64,000 nucleotides of DNA from Trachythela sp. YZ-2020. Its lineage: Eukaryota; Cnidaria; Anthozoa; Malacalcyonacea; Clavulariidae. This document shows positions 22,515-34,500 of this stretch, in pieces. The stretch spans positions 925,501-989,500 of the forward strand of contig JADLSH010000355.1 in NCBI GenBank assembly GCA_016169945.1, in the 5' to 3' direction. The number at the start of each line of letters is the position of its first letter. The stretch's first letter is position 1. The notes under the pieces were generated by a model. It saw only the letters and a program-made list of their open reading frames with translations. It was not told where the DNA came from and searched no databases. A program made the translations under genes and the position numbers.

Positions 22515-25500
22515 TTAAATATTTGTGACCTCATCTTCGTCGCCATCTTGCATGGTAAGATTAAGAATTCCATTAGGGTGGTACGCCGCACCGTTGTATG
22601 AAGATTCATAGAATGTTCCTGGAATTACATGACTATCCGGTGTTCCATCACGAAACATGTCCATTGAGATTTCCTAGAATTCAAGAATATGATAAACATC
22701 ACGAATAGAGGATCTAAATGGGGTGACCTTACTATTAACATGTGCCCAGATTTTTTAATACAGTTGAAGAATACAGTTTCACTCTATACCAAGGTACTGA
22801 GGTTTCCTCCTGTAGTAACACTGGATGAATAGGGAATGACCCTTACTGGACCTCTAGGAAGAACAGTTTAGAACTGATAGAACTGGTTAATTGGTTTAAG
22901 TTTCCTCCTGTAGTAACACTGGAATAAGAAGGGATGACTCTTACTGGACATCTAGGGAGAACAGTTTAGAACTGACGGAGCTATCCAGTATAAATAAAGT
23001 TAGTTAAGTTTAGGTTTCCTCCTGTAGTAACACTGGATCAATAAGAGATGACCTTACTGGACCTCTAGGGAGAACACTTTAGAACTGATAGAGCTATTTT
23101 TAGTTATGTTTAGGTATCCTCCTGTAGTAACACTGGATCAACAAGGAATTACCCTTACTGAACCTCTATATATAAAGAGAACATTTTAGAACTGATCGGA
23201 GCAATTCAGTACAAAGAAAGTTAATTTAGCTTCTTTTAACAGTTGATTAATTATTCCGTTTATTAACGTTAATAATTAATATTATTTAACTTTTTAAATT
23301 CGAAACTTATAGTGTTATTAAATTATAAGTTTAAAATTACTTACTGTAAGAATAAACGTTAAAAATATTTAAAATTGTTTACTCTAAGAAAACATCGTCA
23401 CTGAGCCTGGAGTTACCAGATGCGTTTAGATCAGGATTTTCAGGTTTAACATTATTATGTATTGGGTTAGTTATGCCGTTAGTTGGTAAATCCATTCTAT
23501 CAGATTCATCTTCTTCGTCAAACTCTTGTATTACTGCCTAAATATTTTTAAAAGTTGGATATCTTTTAAAGAACGTACTATAGTCTCAAGTTAAGAACTT
23601 AATATCCATCATTACTTTGCATATACAGACATGTCATTTACAAAGAATTTAAACATCCATAAAAAAGAAAGTCGTTAATATAATTCCAGCTTAATGCATC
23701 TTTAGTACAGCAGAAAAAACAGTTACTCGGGAGAACACTTTTTTTACGGTCGACAAAAAAGAGTTATTGTTAATAGATGTTAGGAGTAGTTTAAGTACAA
23801 TTTTATATAATCATGTTTAGACGATCATAATGCCAACATGGATAGCTGATTTTAAGTACGCAGCTGCTTTTAAGTACGCAACTGCTATAAACTTAAATTT
23901 TATATTTAACGTATTTAAATATTTAATTTTAATAGTATATATCTCACAATGCCACGAGGCCATCATGCAGTATTTTAAAACTAACTCCTATTGAATTTCT
24001 AGGTAAAATGCTTCGCTTACCTGTGCTTCATAGAGTTTAGCAGTGTTGCTGTTAAAAATAGATACAATTGTGTTAGTTTACCATTTATTTGTCCCTTTTT
24101 CCACAGAAAGGTTTTGTAGAAAATGTGAGTTTTTTCGACAACTGCTCGTCTATATTCAAACTACGTATTATCGTATTACCTCCACCAGAAGGTTATGTTT
24201 CACCTAGGTTTGTTTGTGTGTGTGTGTGTGTTTGTCGTGAGCAAGATAACTACAAACATATTAACCATTTTAATACAAAAATTTGTGGAGCTAACGGCCA
24301 TAGGCTAAGGACGAATCGATTAAATTTTGGTTCATTTTGAATGAAAATTGGATGAGAAATTTACAAAAGTTTGTCTTGCTTTTCAGGGCTGAAATAATTG
24401 AATGTGCAATTAGTGCATTTATAATTTATGCATCAATATTTGACTTAATTTGTATAATTTATGCATCAATATTTGACCTAATTTGTATAATTTATGCATC
24501 AATACTTGACCTAATTTGTATAATTTATGCATCAATACATGACTTAATTGGTATAATTTATGCATCAATACTTGACTTAATTTATATTATTTATGCATCA
24601 ATACTTGACTTAATTTGTATTATTTATGCATCAATACTGGACTTAATTTGTATAATTTATGCATCAATACTTGACTTAATTTGTATAATTTATGCATCAA
24701 TACTTGACTTAATTAATTTGTATAATTTATGCATCAATACTTGACTTAATTTGCTGGCGGAAGTGTGGAGTCTTTTAGTGCCGTCTATAGTTAAATTTGA
24801 AACTCACCTATTTTTGTCATCTTCGCTTCTCCAGTTATCATAAGGGTCCATCCATACAGGATTGGATCTAAAATTATTCAAACATTCGGTCTTAACTCAG
24901 TAGGCTCGCACTCGATGAAAGAATGTCAAAACAATGACCTCACTGGTCTGTTACGGACAGGTCTACAGTTATAATTAGCTTGAGTGCTTTGTACTAACCC
25001 TTCATAAACGTGCAAATTGGTACCAGGAGTGGCTAGACCATAAGACTGATCTTGGGAACCTTTTAAACGTAAATAAATACAAGATGATTTTAATCAGATA
25101 ATGCCTTATATTGTACAGGACTTTAGACTTCCAACACAAAACGAAACTTGTTAGAAATCATACCAATTGCCTTGGCCGCCCGTAGTTTGCGATTGTGACT
25201 TCTTCTCATGAGGCAAATAACACATAAGAAACACAACAACAACATAAACAAAACAACAGCGAGGACAATGGCGGCTGCCAAGATGGCGTCAAATCCGTCG
25301 TCTTCATTATCCGGTTTCTTAGGCTAATAAATTAAGAATATATTTCAACGCCTGCATAGAAAGCCAGTTTATTAATTGTAGCTACGATGGATTCCCACTT
25401 TTGTTTACAAACGCCAAAACGTATTATATTTTACCTCAACAGCGTTGACTTTGTATTTTTTGAAGATCTCGATAAGTTTACCATAATTTGTATCAATTAG

Positions 25501-28500
25501 CCTAGAAAAATGAATACATTCTATAGTACTAAATATTATGATATCAAGTAAGTGGGCTTCACTAAGCACTATCGTCCAGCAAATGCTAGTCAACTGGATT
25601 CACTTAAAGACTTACTTTATCGCTGTGTCCTTGCCAACAACCTTGTTCGTTTTCGGATCCACTGCATGCATGAAAACGTCCGTCCTAAAATGAAAGTACA
25701 TTTTAAACATTGAAATGAAAAAAAACTATTATACGACTTCACTATCAAAATATCATAAAAGTAAACAGATTATAATGGTGTCATCAAAGTAAATGGACAA
25801 TTACTTGGACAAGTCGTATTTTCCATTGCTCTGAAGGTGGTACTGGATGCTGTCAACGTTAAATTCCAACCCTGTCGCGTCGTCAAGTGCTCTGTGAACA
25901 GAAAACAAGAATTTTGCCAAAGATGCAATCGAATATTTATTTAATCCCACAAAACAAGTGAAAACAATTGTATTTATTGCCGCCATGCGAACTACAAGGA
26001 ACTGTAGGGAAGAACATAACCAAGAAAGAGCAAAGCAAAAATTTGGCATTCAAGCAAAACATACTTCTTAATATCATCAATATTATCTCGAACGAACTTT
26101 GTATCGTTGATGCCCAACGTTAAACGCACTCTTTGATCATCAACCAACACAAATATCTAGACAAAAAACAAGACAGAACACTATATTAACTAAACCTAAA
26201 CTAACTTTATTTATTCCGGGTAACTCTATCAGTTCTAAAATATTCTCCTTAGAGGTCCAGTAAGGGCCAGCCCAACCTGCAGTGTTTGGTAGAGTCAAAC
26301 TGGAAGCACTCTTCTCACATGCGACGAAGATGAAATTATAACCAGACAACTGCATATTGCAGGAATCGAAGCCTGGTCACAGAGGTGAACGGCAGATGCA
26401 CTAACCACTGCTCCACCACCAACCTTGTAACTTAAAGTAAAGAAATTGTAATTTTACCGTAACGTTTGTTTTAGCGACTGTTAAAGAATCTTCACAGGAA
26501 TAAACGAACGAGTATTTTTTTCCAACACCGCTGGCAAAATATTGTTGTTGTCCCGCCAAGATCCATCCTGTCTCAGGCTCAATGCTCAATAATTCCGCTG
26601 GTTCGAGGTCTACAGCTTTGTAAATCAGTTTGCTATTGTTGCCAACGTCGTTGTCGATGCACTAAAAGGAAAAAAGGGGTTGGAATGAACACAATTGTAG
26701 GTTTTTACTTCTTGTGTTGAACAAACAAGAGCGCTTATACTTAATTATATATTAGTTATCACTAAACTGAATTGCTTCGTTTTTTTCAAAAACCCCACTT
26801 ACAGTAATTTGTGTTATTCTGCTTTCGTATTCTGCGTTCTCTGAAACACCTTTAGAAAAAATGAATGAAAATCCAAATATCAAGAAACGGATGGTTGAGA
26901 TAAATGGATAGAAGAAAAATCCAACCTCCGGAAGAGATTGGGATTAGAGTTGTATGGACATGGTTAAAAGGAAAAGATATAAAGTTTAGTTCATTATTTA
27001 CCTGCTTTATAGAAGTCGTTCTTGAAATATGGCTTGTTATCGTTTGTGTCAGAAATAATTATCGTTACAAGTTGTATATTTTCCACCACTAAAAGGATTG
27101 TTTGAGAGTTAAAAATAGTGAAAAATTTGTTTGGGTTTACACATTACAATAGACAAAATCGAGTATATAACGTTCATTTCTACGTAATTATTGTTGTTTT
27201 ACAACTAACCTGAACGTTTTCGAAGGCTGCCTTGTGGAGGGCTCAAAGTTGCAATATATTCAGCACTTTGCTACAGAAATATCAAAATTTCCAATCAGAA
27301 ATTTTATACAAAATAATCTAAAAAGCAGACTCTAGATTAATCAAACTGTAAATTAACAAAAATGACATTAGACTTACTTTTGAATTAAAAACAGCCACAT
27401 AAATATAATAAGTACTGTTTTGCTCACGATCCTAAAAGAAAGTAATAGAGATAATCAATCCAATGGACTTCAGCCGTGGTCAAACGAGAATGCGAGTTGA
27501 TCACGAGAGTTGGCAAGCGAGACTTTGTATGAGAGTTTTATCAACTCTAGCTAGTTCGTTAGAATGATTATAGAATGTGGAAAACACTACGATATTATTT
27601 ATTTCGCAGAATACTCACCAGTACTTTCATGGTTTGAACTACTCCAGATTCCTCGCCGATTACGAAGACGTTTGCTCCATTTCCTCCTGAAATAGTGGAA
27701 CATAAAGATATTGTAATGTACGTTCACTCCTTGTAATCTTTCACCTCTGTAACGGGGGTTCCATTCCTAGTGCGATATGCAGTTGTCTGATTATAATTTC
27801 ATCTCAATCACATGTGAGAAAATCCTTCCAGTTTGACTCAAACACCACAGGTTTTCTTTGGGTTCACCTGTAGTGGACCTCTAGGGAGAACAGTTTAGAA
27901 CTGATAAAGTTATCCAGTATAAATAAAGTTAGTTTAGTTCAGGTTTCCTCCTGTAGTAACACTGAATCAATAAGGGGTGATCCTTACTGGACCTCTAGGG
28001 AGAACAGTTTAGAACTGATAAAGCTATCCAGTATAAATAAAGTTAGTTTAGCTTAGTTTATATTTAGTTATTCTTACCAATGATGTAGTAATACAATGGA
28101 TCAGACTGATCTTCATCTGACGCCTTGATGCTACCAACTACCGCACCAGAATTTTCGTTTTCAAACACTCTCAAACTCACACTTTTCTATACAGAAAGAT
28201 AAAAAAATGGTGTTAAAGTGTGGTAGTCCCCTTAGAATTCACTGGGTTGTCTACACTGTGTATTGATTAGACACTGGTCCCTATTGGATGTAGTTGTCTC
28301 TAGTAATACTTAACCAACAATTTATTCTTCCTTATTGGCACAGTTTAGAACTGATAGAGCTATCCAGTATAAGTAAAGTTAGTTTAGTTTTATACAAACC
28401 TGAACAAAGACAGGAGGATTATCGTTCGTATCCTGTACATCAATAGTGATCACGTGAATATCGGACTGCAAGCTTGGAGAACCATAATCAAACGCTTGAA

Positions 28501-31500
28501 TACCAATCTTAATGAAAACAAAGTATTAGTTTTAGCTTAGGATTGGGTTAGGATTATTAAAACATAATCACATTCGATTCAATCATACCTTATATTCTGT
28601 GACTGTTTCATGATCAAGTTCCTTGACTGTGAACAACTCTCCAGTGTGGTTATTTATATCAAAAACGCCATCACTGTTTCCGCTAACGATTCGGTAACCT
28701 ATCTCAGCGTTTTCGTTCAAGTCCCCATCTGTCGCATTGAACTGAGCGACCACGGTTCCTTGTGTCGCATTCTAAAAAACGACATTGTATCAGGGCCTTT
28801 TTTAACATGTCCAAGTCCGAATTCTTAAAAAAGGGCCAAGTCCGAATTCACAGGGCCAAGTTTAACAGGGCCAAGTCCGAATTCTTAAAAAAGGTCCTGC
28901 ATTGTATTTATTTGATTACTTGCTCTGTACCATCGCTGCACGTCACTTGACTAATATGGGATGCTCCTTACTGGATGTCTATCATGGGAACAGTTTAGAA
29001 CTGATAGAGCTATCCAGTATAAATAAAGTTAGTTTAGTTTAGGTTTCTTCCTGTAGTAACACTGAATCAATAAGAGATGACCCTTACTGGACCTCTAGGA
29101 AGAACAGTTCAGAACTGATAGATATTTCCAGTTTAAATAAAGTTAGTTTAGTTTAGGTTTCTTCCTGTAGTAACACTGGATCAATAAGAGATGACCCTTA
29201 CTGGACCTCTAGGAAGAACAGTTTAGAACTGATAGATATTTCCAGTTTAAATAAAGTTAGTTTAGTTTAGGTTTCCTCCTGTAGTAACATTGGATCAATA
29301 AGAGATGACCCTTACTGGACCTCTAGGAAGAACAGTTTAGAACTGATAGAGCTATCCAGTATAAATAGAGTTAGTTAATTTAGGTTTCCTCCTGTGGTAA
29401 CACTGGAACAATAAAGGATGGTTCTTACTGGACCTCTAGGAAGAACAGGTTAGAACTGATAGACCTATCCAGTATAAATAAAGTTAGTTTAGGTTTACCT
29501 CTAAAATTTCGAATGTCGTACGATCAATGATAAGAACAGGATTTTTATCGTTCGTGTCGGAGACGATCACTTCAACTGATACATTGCTGGATAAACTTGG
29601 TGTCCCATGATCCTTTGCAGTTACGATCAGAGAATGAACATGCACAGTTTCTCTATCGAGTCTCTTTGCTATAGTCATAGCACCCGTTGTGTCGTTAATG
29701 GCAAAGATTCCTGAAAAATACAACATGAAAAATCAGAAAACGACGTATAGCTAGGCGCGGAACTGTACTCCCACGGTTGAGAATTGAGGTCGCGATGGAA
29801 GTAGTTAATCCACAATTCTTCAAGGACATATTAAAATTGTAACAATACCTTCATCATTGCCAGCTACGATATAATACGATATATCCTTATTCACCCCAAT
29901 GTCTTCATCGTCTGCTGTCACTTTGATAATTTCCTCGTTCAGCTCAAAACTTTCAGGAATTTTTTTAACGTAGCTGCTTTCTGGGAACACGGGGGCGTAG
30001 TCGTTGTAGTCTTCCACTTGAATGGTTAACTATAGAAAATATTTTATATCAGGTGGCGTAAGCCAAGCATTATAGTTTCCCTTCATTTATATGCAAGTAA
30101 AGTAAGTCCCCCGGTTACACAAGGGATGGCACTTACTGGACCTCTAGGCTGGAGAACAGTTTAGAACTGACTGATAGAGTTATCCAGTATAAATAGAGTT
30201 AGTTTAGTTTAGTTTAGGTTCCCTCCTGTAGTGACACTGGATCAATAAGGAATGATTCTTACTGGACCTCTAAGAAGAACAGTCTAGAACTGATAGAGCT
30301 ATCCAGTGCAAATAATGTTCTCGTACCTTCGTCGTAGTTCGTTGAACAGTGACATTCATAAATTCATTCAAAGTTCGGGCCTCAATAGTCAACTCATATT
30401 TATCATTAGTTTCCCGATCCAGGTTCCCAGTGTTCGCGACGTACACCGTCCCATTCTCGTACCCAATCCCAAAAACGCCGTCATCATTTCCGTCGGAAAT
30501 GACGTAATAGATTCGCCGATGCGCCGTCTCGAAATCGATATCAGTAGCATTCACTTGAGTGATGATTTCACCACGTATTGCGTTTTCTTTCACTGTCGCT
30601 GACCAGGTATTTTGTGTGAACGTGGGCGGGTTATCATCAGTATCTGATATTGTCATATATAGAGTGACATTGCTGCTCTGTTTAGGCGCGCCGTTGTCCC
30701 GGGCTGTCACTGTTAAGGTGAAAGTTCGATGCTTCTCGAAGTCCAGCGAAATTGCTGTTTTCACTTCGCCAGAGATAGCTAGAGAATTTAGGATAAATTA
30801 GTACGAAATAAAATATGAACAGCTGATTTGTACGATTGACTGACAGATCGACCGACTGACAGATCAACCGACCGATGAACCGACCGATGAACCAACCGAC
30901 CAACCAACTGACCAACCAACCGACCAACCAACTGACCAACCAACCGACCAACCAACCGACCAACCAACCGACCAACCAACCGACCAACCAACTGACCAAC
31001 CAACCGACCAACCAACCGACCAACCGACCGACCAACCAACCGACCGACCGACCGACCAACCGACCAACCGACCAACCAACCAACCGACCGACCAACCAAC
31101 CAACCAACCAACCGACCGACCGACCGACCAACCGACCAACCAACCAACCGACCAACCAACCAACCGCCCGACCAACCAACCGACCAACCAACCGACCAAC
31201 CAACCAACCAACCGACCGACCAACCAACCAACCGACCGACCAACCAACCGACCAACGACCAACCAACCAACCGACCAACCAACCAACCAACCAACCGACC
31301 GACCAACCAACCGACCGACCGACCAACCAACCAACCGACCAACCAACCAACCGACCGACCAACCAACCGACCGACAAACCAACCAACCGACCGATGAACC
31401 AACCGACCGACCGACCAACCAACCGACCGACCGACCAACCAACCGACCGACCAACCAACCGACCGACCAACCAACCAACCGACCAACCAACCAACCGACC

Positions 31501-34500
31501 GACCAACCAACCGACCGACCAACCAACCGACCGACAAACCAACCGACCGACCAACGAACCAACCGACCGATGAACCAACTGACCAACCAACCAACCAACT
31601 GGCTGCCTCGTCGACCGACCGACATTCGAGTACAACAGTGAACTTACATCCAACAGAGAACACGGCATTTCCATTTTCTAAGTTTCCTTCTTCTTCCATT
31701 TCATAACTGACTTGACCAGCAGGACCATCATCGCCATCACTGGCTGACACAGTAAACACCTGTGGTGGGAGAGAATATAAGAGTGTTGATAGTACATTTA
31801 ATTAGTGCATGTGCCTTTCACCTCTGCGACCGAGGTTCGATTATATTCCAGCAATATGCAGTTGTCTGATTATAATTTCACCTCAGTCGCATGTGAGAAG
31901 AATGCTTCCAGTTTGACTCTACCAAACACCACAGATTTTCTCCGGGTACTCCGGTTTCCTCCTGTAGTAACACCCGGACCAATAAAACAGTCCTTATTGG
32001 ATCTCTACAGAGAACAGTTTAGAACTGATATAGCAACGATGGTGTTAGAAAAATTAAGACAAATTAATAAACGATAATTAATCGGTAAAAAACCATACAC
32101 AATGCGGTTTCTGTGTGATAGGTATAAGCTATCGTGGTTTGTGTCTGAACTACCTGAAGATGAAACACACTTCGACGTTTCTAGCAAAAGCCCTTCGCCA
32201 GGAGGTTAATAATGGCTACAAATCTCCACACGAAGGCCCATCGTTCGAAAGGTTGAAGAGTTTTGAATCTTTTTCATGTAGTCTGGCAGACACTATAACA
32301 ACTTACCGATGTTCCTTTTGCAGTATTTTCAGCAACAGACACGTTGTAAGAAGATTTATTAAACTTTGGTAGTTGGTCGTTCTCATCTAATACTGTTATT
32401 GTGATGTTGGTCGTTCCTTCCAATGATGGGTCACCATGATCTTTAGCCTGGAAATATATGAAATAGAAATTTGATTTAAACTAAAATAACTATATTTATA
32501 CTGGATAGCTTAACCAGTTCTAAACTGTTCTCCCTAGAGGTCCAGTAAGAGCCATTCCTTATTGATCAAATATTACTACAGGAGGAAACCTAAACTAAAC
32601 TAACTTTATTTATAGTGGATAGCTCTATCAGTTCTAAACTGTTCTTCCTAGAGGTCCAGTAAAGGTGATCCCTTATTGCTCTAGTATTACTACAGGAGGA
32701 AACCTAAACTAAACTAACTTTATTTATACTAGAGGTCCAGTAAGAGCCATCTCTTATTGATCCAGTGTTACTACAGGAGGAAACCTAAACTAAACTAACT
32801 TTATTTATAGTGGATAGCTCTATCAGTTCTAAACTGTTCTTCCTAGAGGTCCAGTAAAGGTGATCCCTTATTGCTCCAGTATTACTACAGGAGGAAACCT
32901 AAACTAAACTAACTTTATTTATACTAGAGGTCCAGTAAGAGCCATCTCTTATTGATCCAGTGTTACTACAGGAGGAAACCTAAACTAAACTAACTTTATT
33001 TATACTGGATAGCTCTATCAGTTCTAAACTGTTCTCCCTAGAGGTCCAGTAAGGGTCATCTCTTATTGTTCCAGTGTTACTACAGGAGGAAACCAGAGTA
33101 CCTGGAGAAAACCTGCAGTGTTTGGTAGAGTCAAACTGGAAGCACTCTTCTCACATGTGACTGAGGTGAAATTATAATCAGACAATTGCATATTGCTGGA
33201 ATCCAACCCTGGTCACAGAGGTGAAAGACACATGCACTAACCACTGTGCCAGGTACCAACACACCATACACAAATTACCAGATCAGGAAGTTTAATTGCT
33301 AATTATAGTCAGAAAGTATATACCTTAACAGTCAACAAATATTGAAATATATCCTCGCGATCCAACGGTCGCGTTGTTGAAATTTGTCCAGTTTCATTGT
33401 TAATGGAAAACGCTGAACCTACGGAGAAAAGTAATAAAAATCATAATAAAAGCTCACAAGTGAGGGTCCGTGTAGGTAGTATTATATAATAAGATAATAA
33501 AATTTTTATCCAAACTTACCAAGATTTCCACGAGAGAATGAATAAGTAATTAGTTTATTTAGCTCGCTGTCTCTGTCATCAGCACGCAAGTCAACAATAC
33601 GTGCTCCAACTGGTCGATTCTAAAATATAAATCAAATTATTTTAAATTACGCTTTGGGTAACACTTAGCATAACAATAGCTCCATCCAGTCAAGATCCAT
33701 CTTTTCATTGTTTTGGAAATCTCACTGTCCCCATGTCATCCAGTCAATCATTGTTTTTGACCTATTGGTGCAGACGTTATGCAAAGGGCCTATTCACAAC
33801 TTTGGCGATAACTCACATGCTTACCAGACATGTATTTACTCGATACTCTGGTTTTAAATAAATGAAAGCAAAGGAATTGCATTCACGATAGCAAATCACA
33901 TGCTTATTGTTACATTGTTCTAGTTTACGAAAGCATAGAATAGAACAAAGGCAACAAGCACTGGCATTGCAATATTCAAGTTAGTCAGTCGGAATACGAA
34001 AAAGGTAGTTAATTAAAACAATGTATACCTCAGTGACTGTGAAACTGTATTCAGGCTGCCCAAATGTTGGTTGGTTGTCATTAATATCAAGCACTTCTAC
34101 CACAAGTTGGTATTCTCTGGAAAAAAAGACGAAATAGAATAAGTTATAAGAGTAAGAGAGCTCAGAGCGAAGATTTCTTCAGTCTGCGTTGTCTTGGTAG
34201 AGTCAAACTGGAAGAATTGCTCTCACAGTAGCCTGGGCCACAAGTATATGCTCGTGAGCTATTCTCACAGCAAAATTTTAATCAGAAAACTCCATAAACT
34301 GCATTACAGCAATTGGTGGGTTTCACCACGTGTTACAGGGCAGCAGATGGTGGTCAACTTCAGAAATATTGACACTTATAAGAGCGAGAAAATTAAACTA
34401 CATCTCTCAATTCTATTTATTTGCCTTCAAATACAAGACTACTATGTATAATGAAAATAATTATCATTATTTTCTCACTTTGATAAGTGCAGGTTGACCA

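Larger units (their letters stand above)
22515..26156 (-). other. Cadherin exons 39-48: MAD domain, TM and tail with two candidate last exons
   Basis: Exons: 26065-26156, 25805-25891, 25616-25684, 25435-25501 (membrane-adjacent, ferredoxin-like domain), 25164-25323 (PKKPDNEDD stalk, [22 protein letters not shown], then [13 protein letters not shown]), 24999-25059, 24808-24867, 24021-24048, 23379-23537 (TAA stop, ends SDDVFLE), 22515-22673 (TAA stop, ends DEDEVTNI). The last two both start in phase 0, are both 159 nt and are both acidic. Only the second ends in a class I PDZ ligand (T-N-I). The first ends GAG-TAAAC where the gene's usual pattern is GAG|GTAA. Confidence 0.85.

Noticed and set aside
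24337..24744. 135-residue frame with an 11-residue repeat
   Set aside because: In-frame reading of a 33-bp minisatellite in an intron.
27215..27255. Furin cleavage site in EC14 (SLRKRS)
   Set aside because: Lacks Arg at P4, so it does not meet the furin consensus; kept only as a note in the cadherin entry.
30682..31674. Long Val-Gly-Trp-Leu and Pro-Thr-Asn-Gln reading frames
   Set aside because: Products of the stop-free CCAA/CCGA array; only the exon ends at its borders are real coding sequence.
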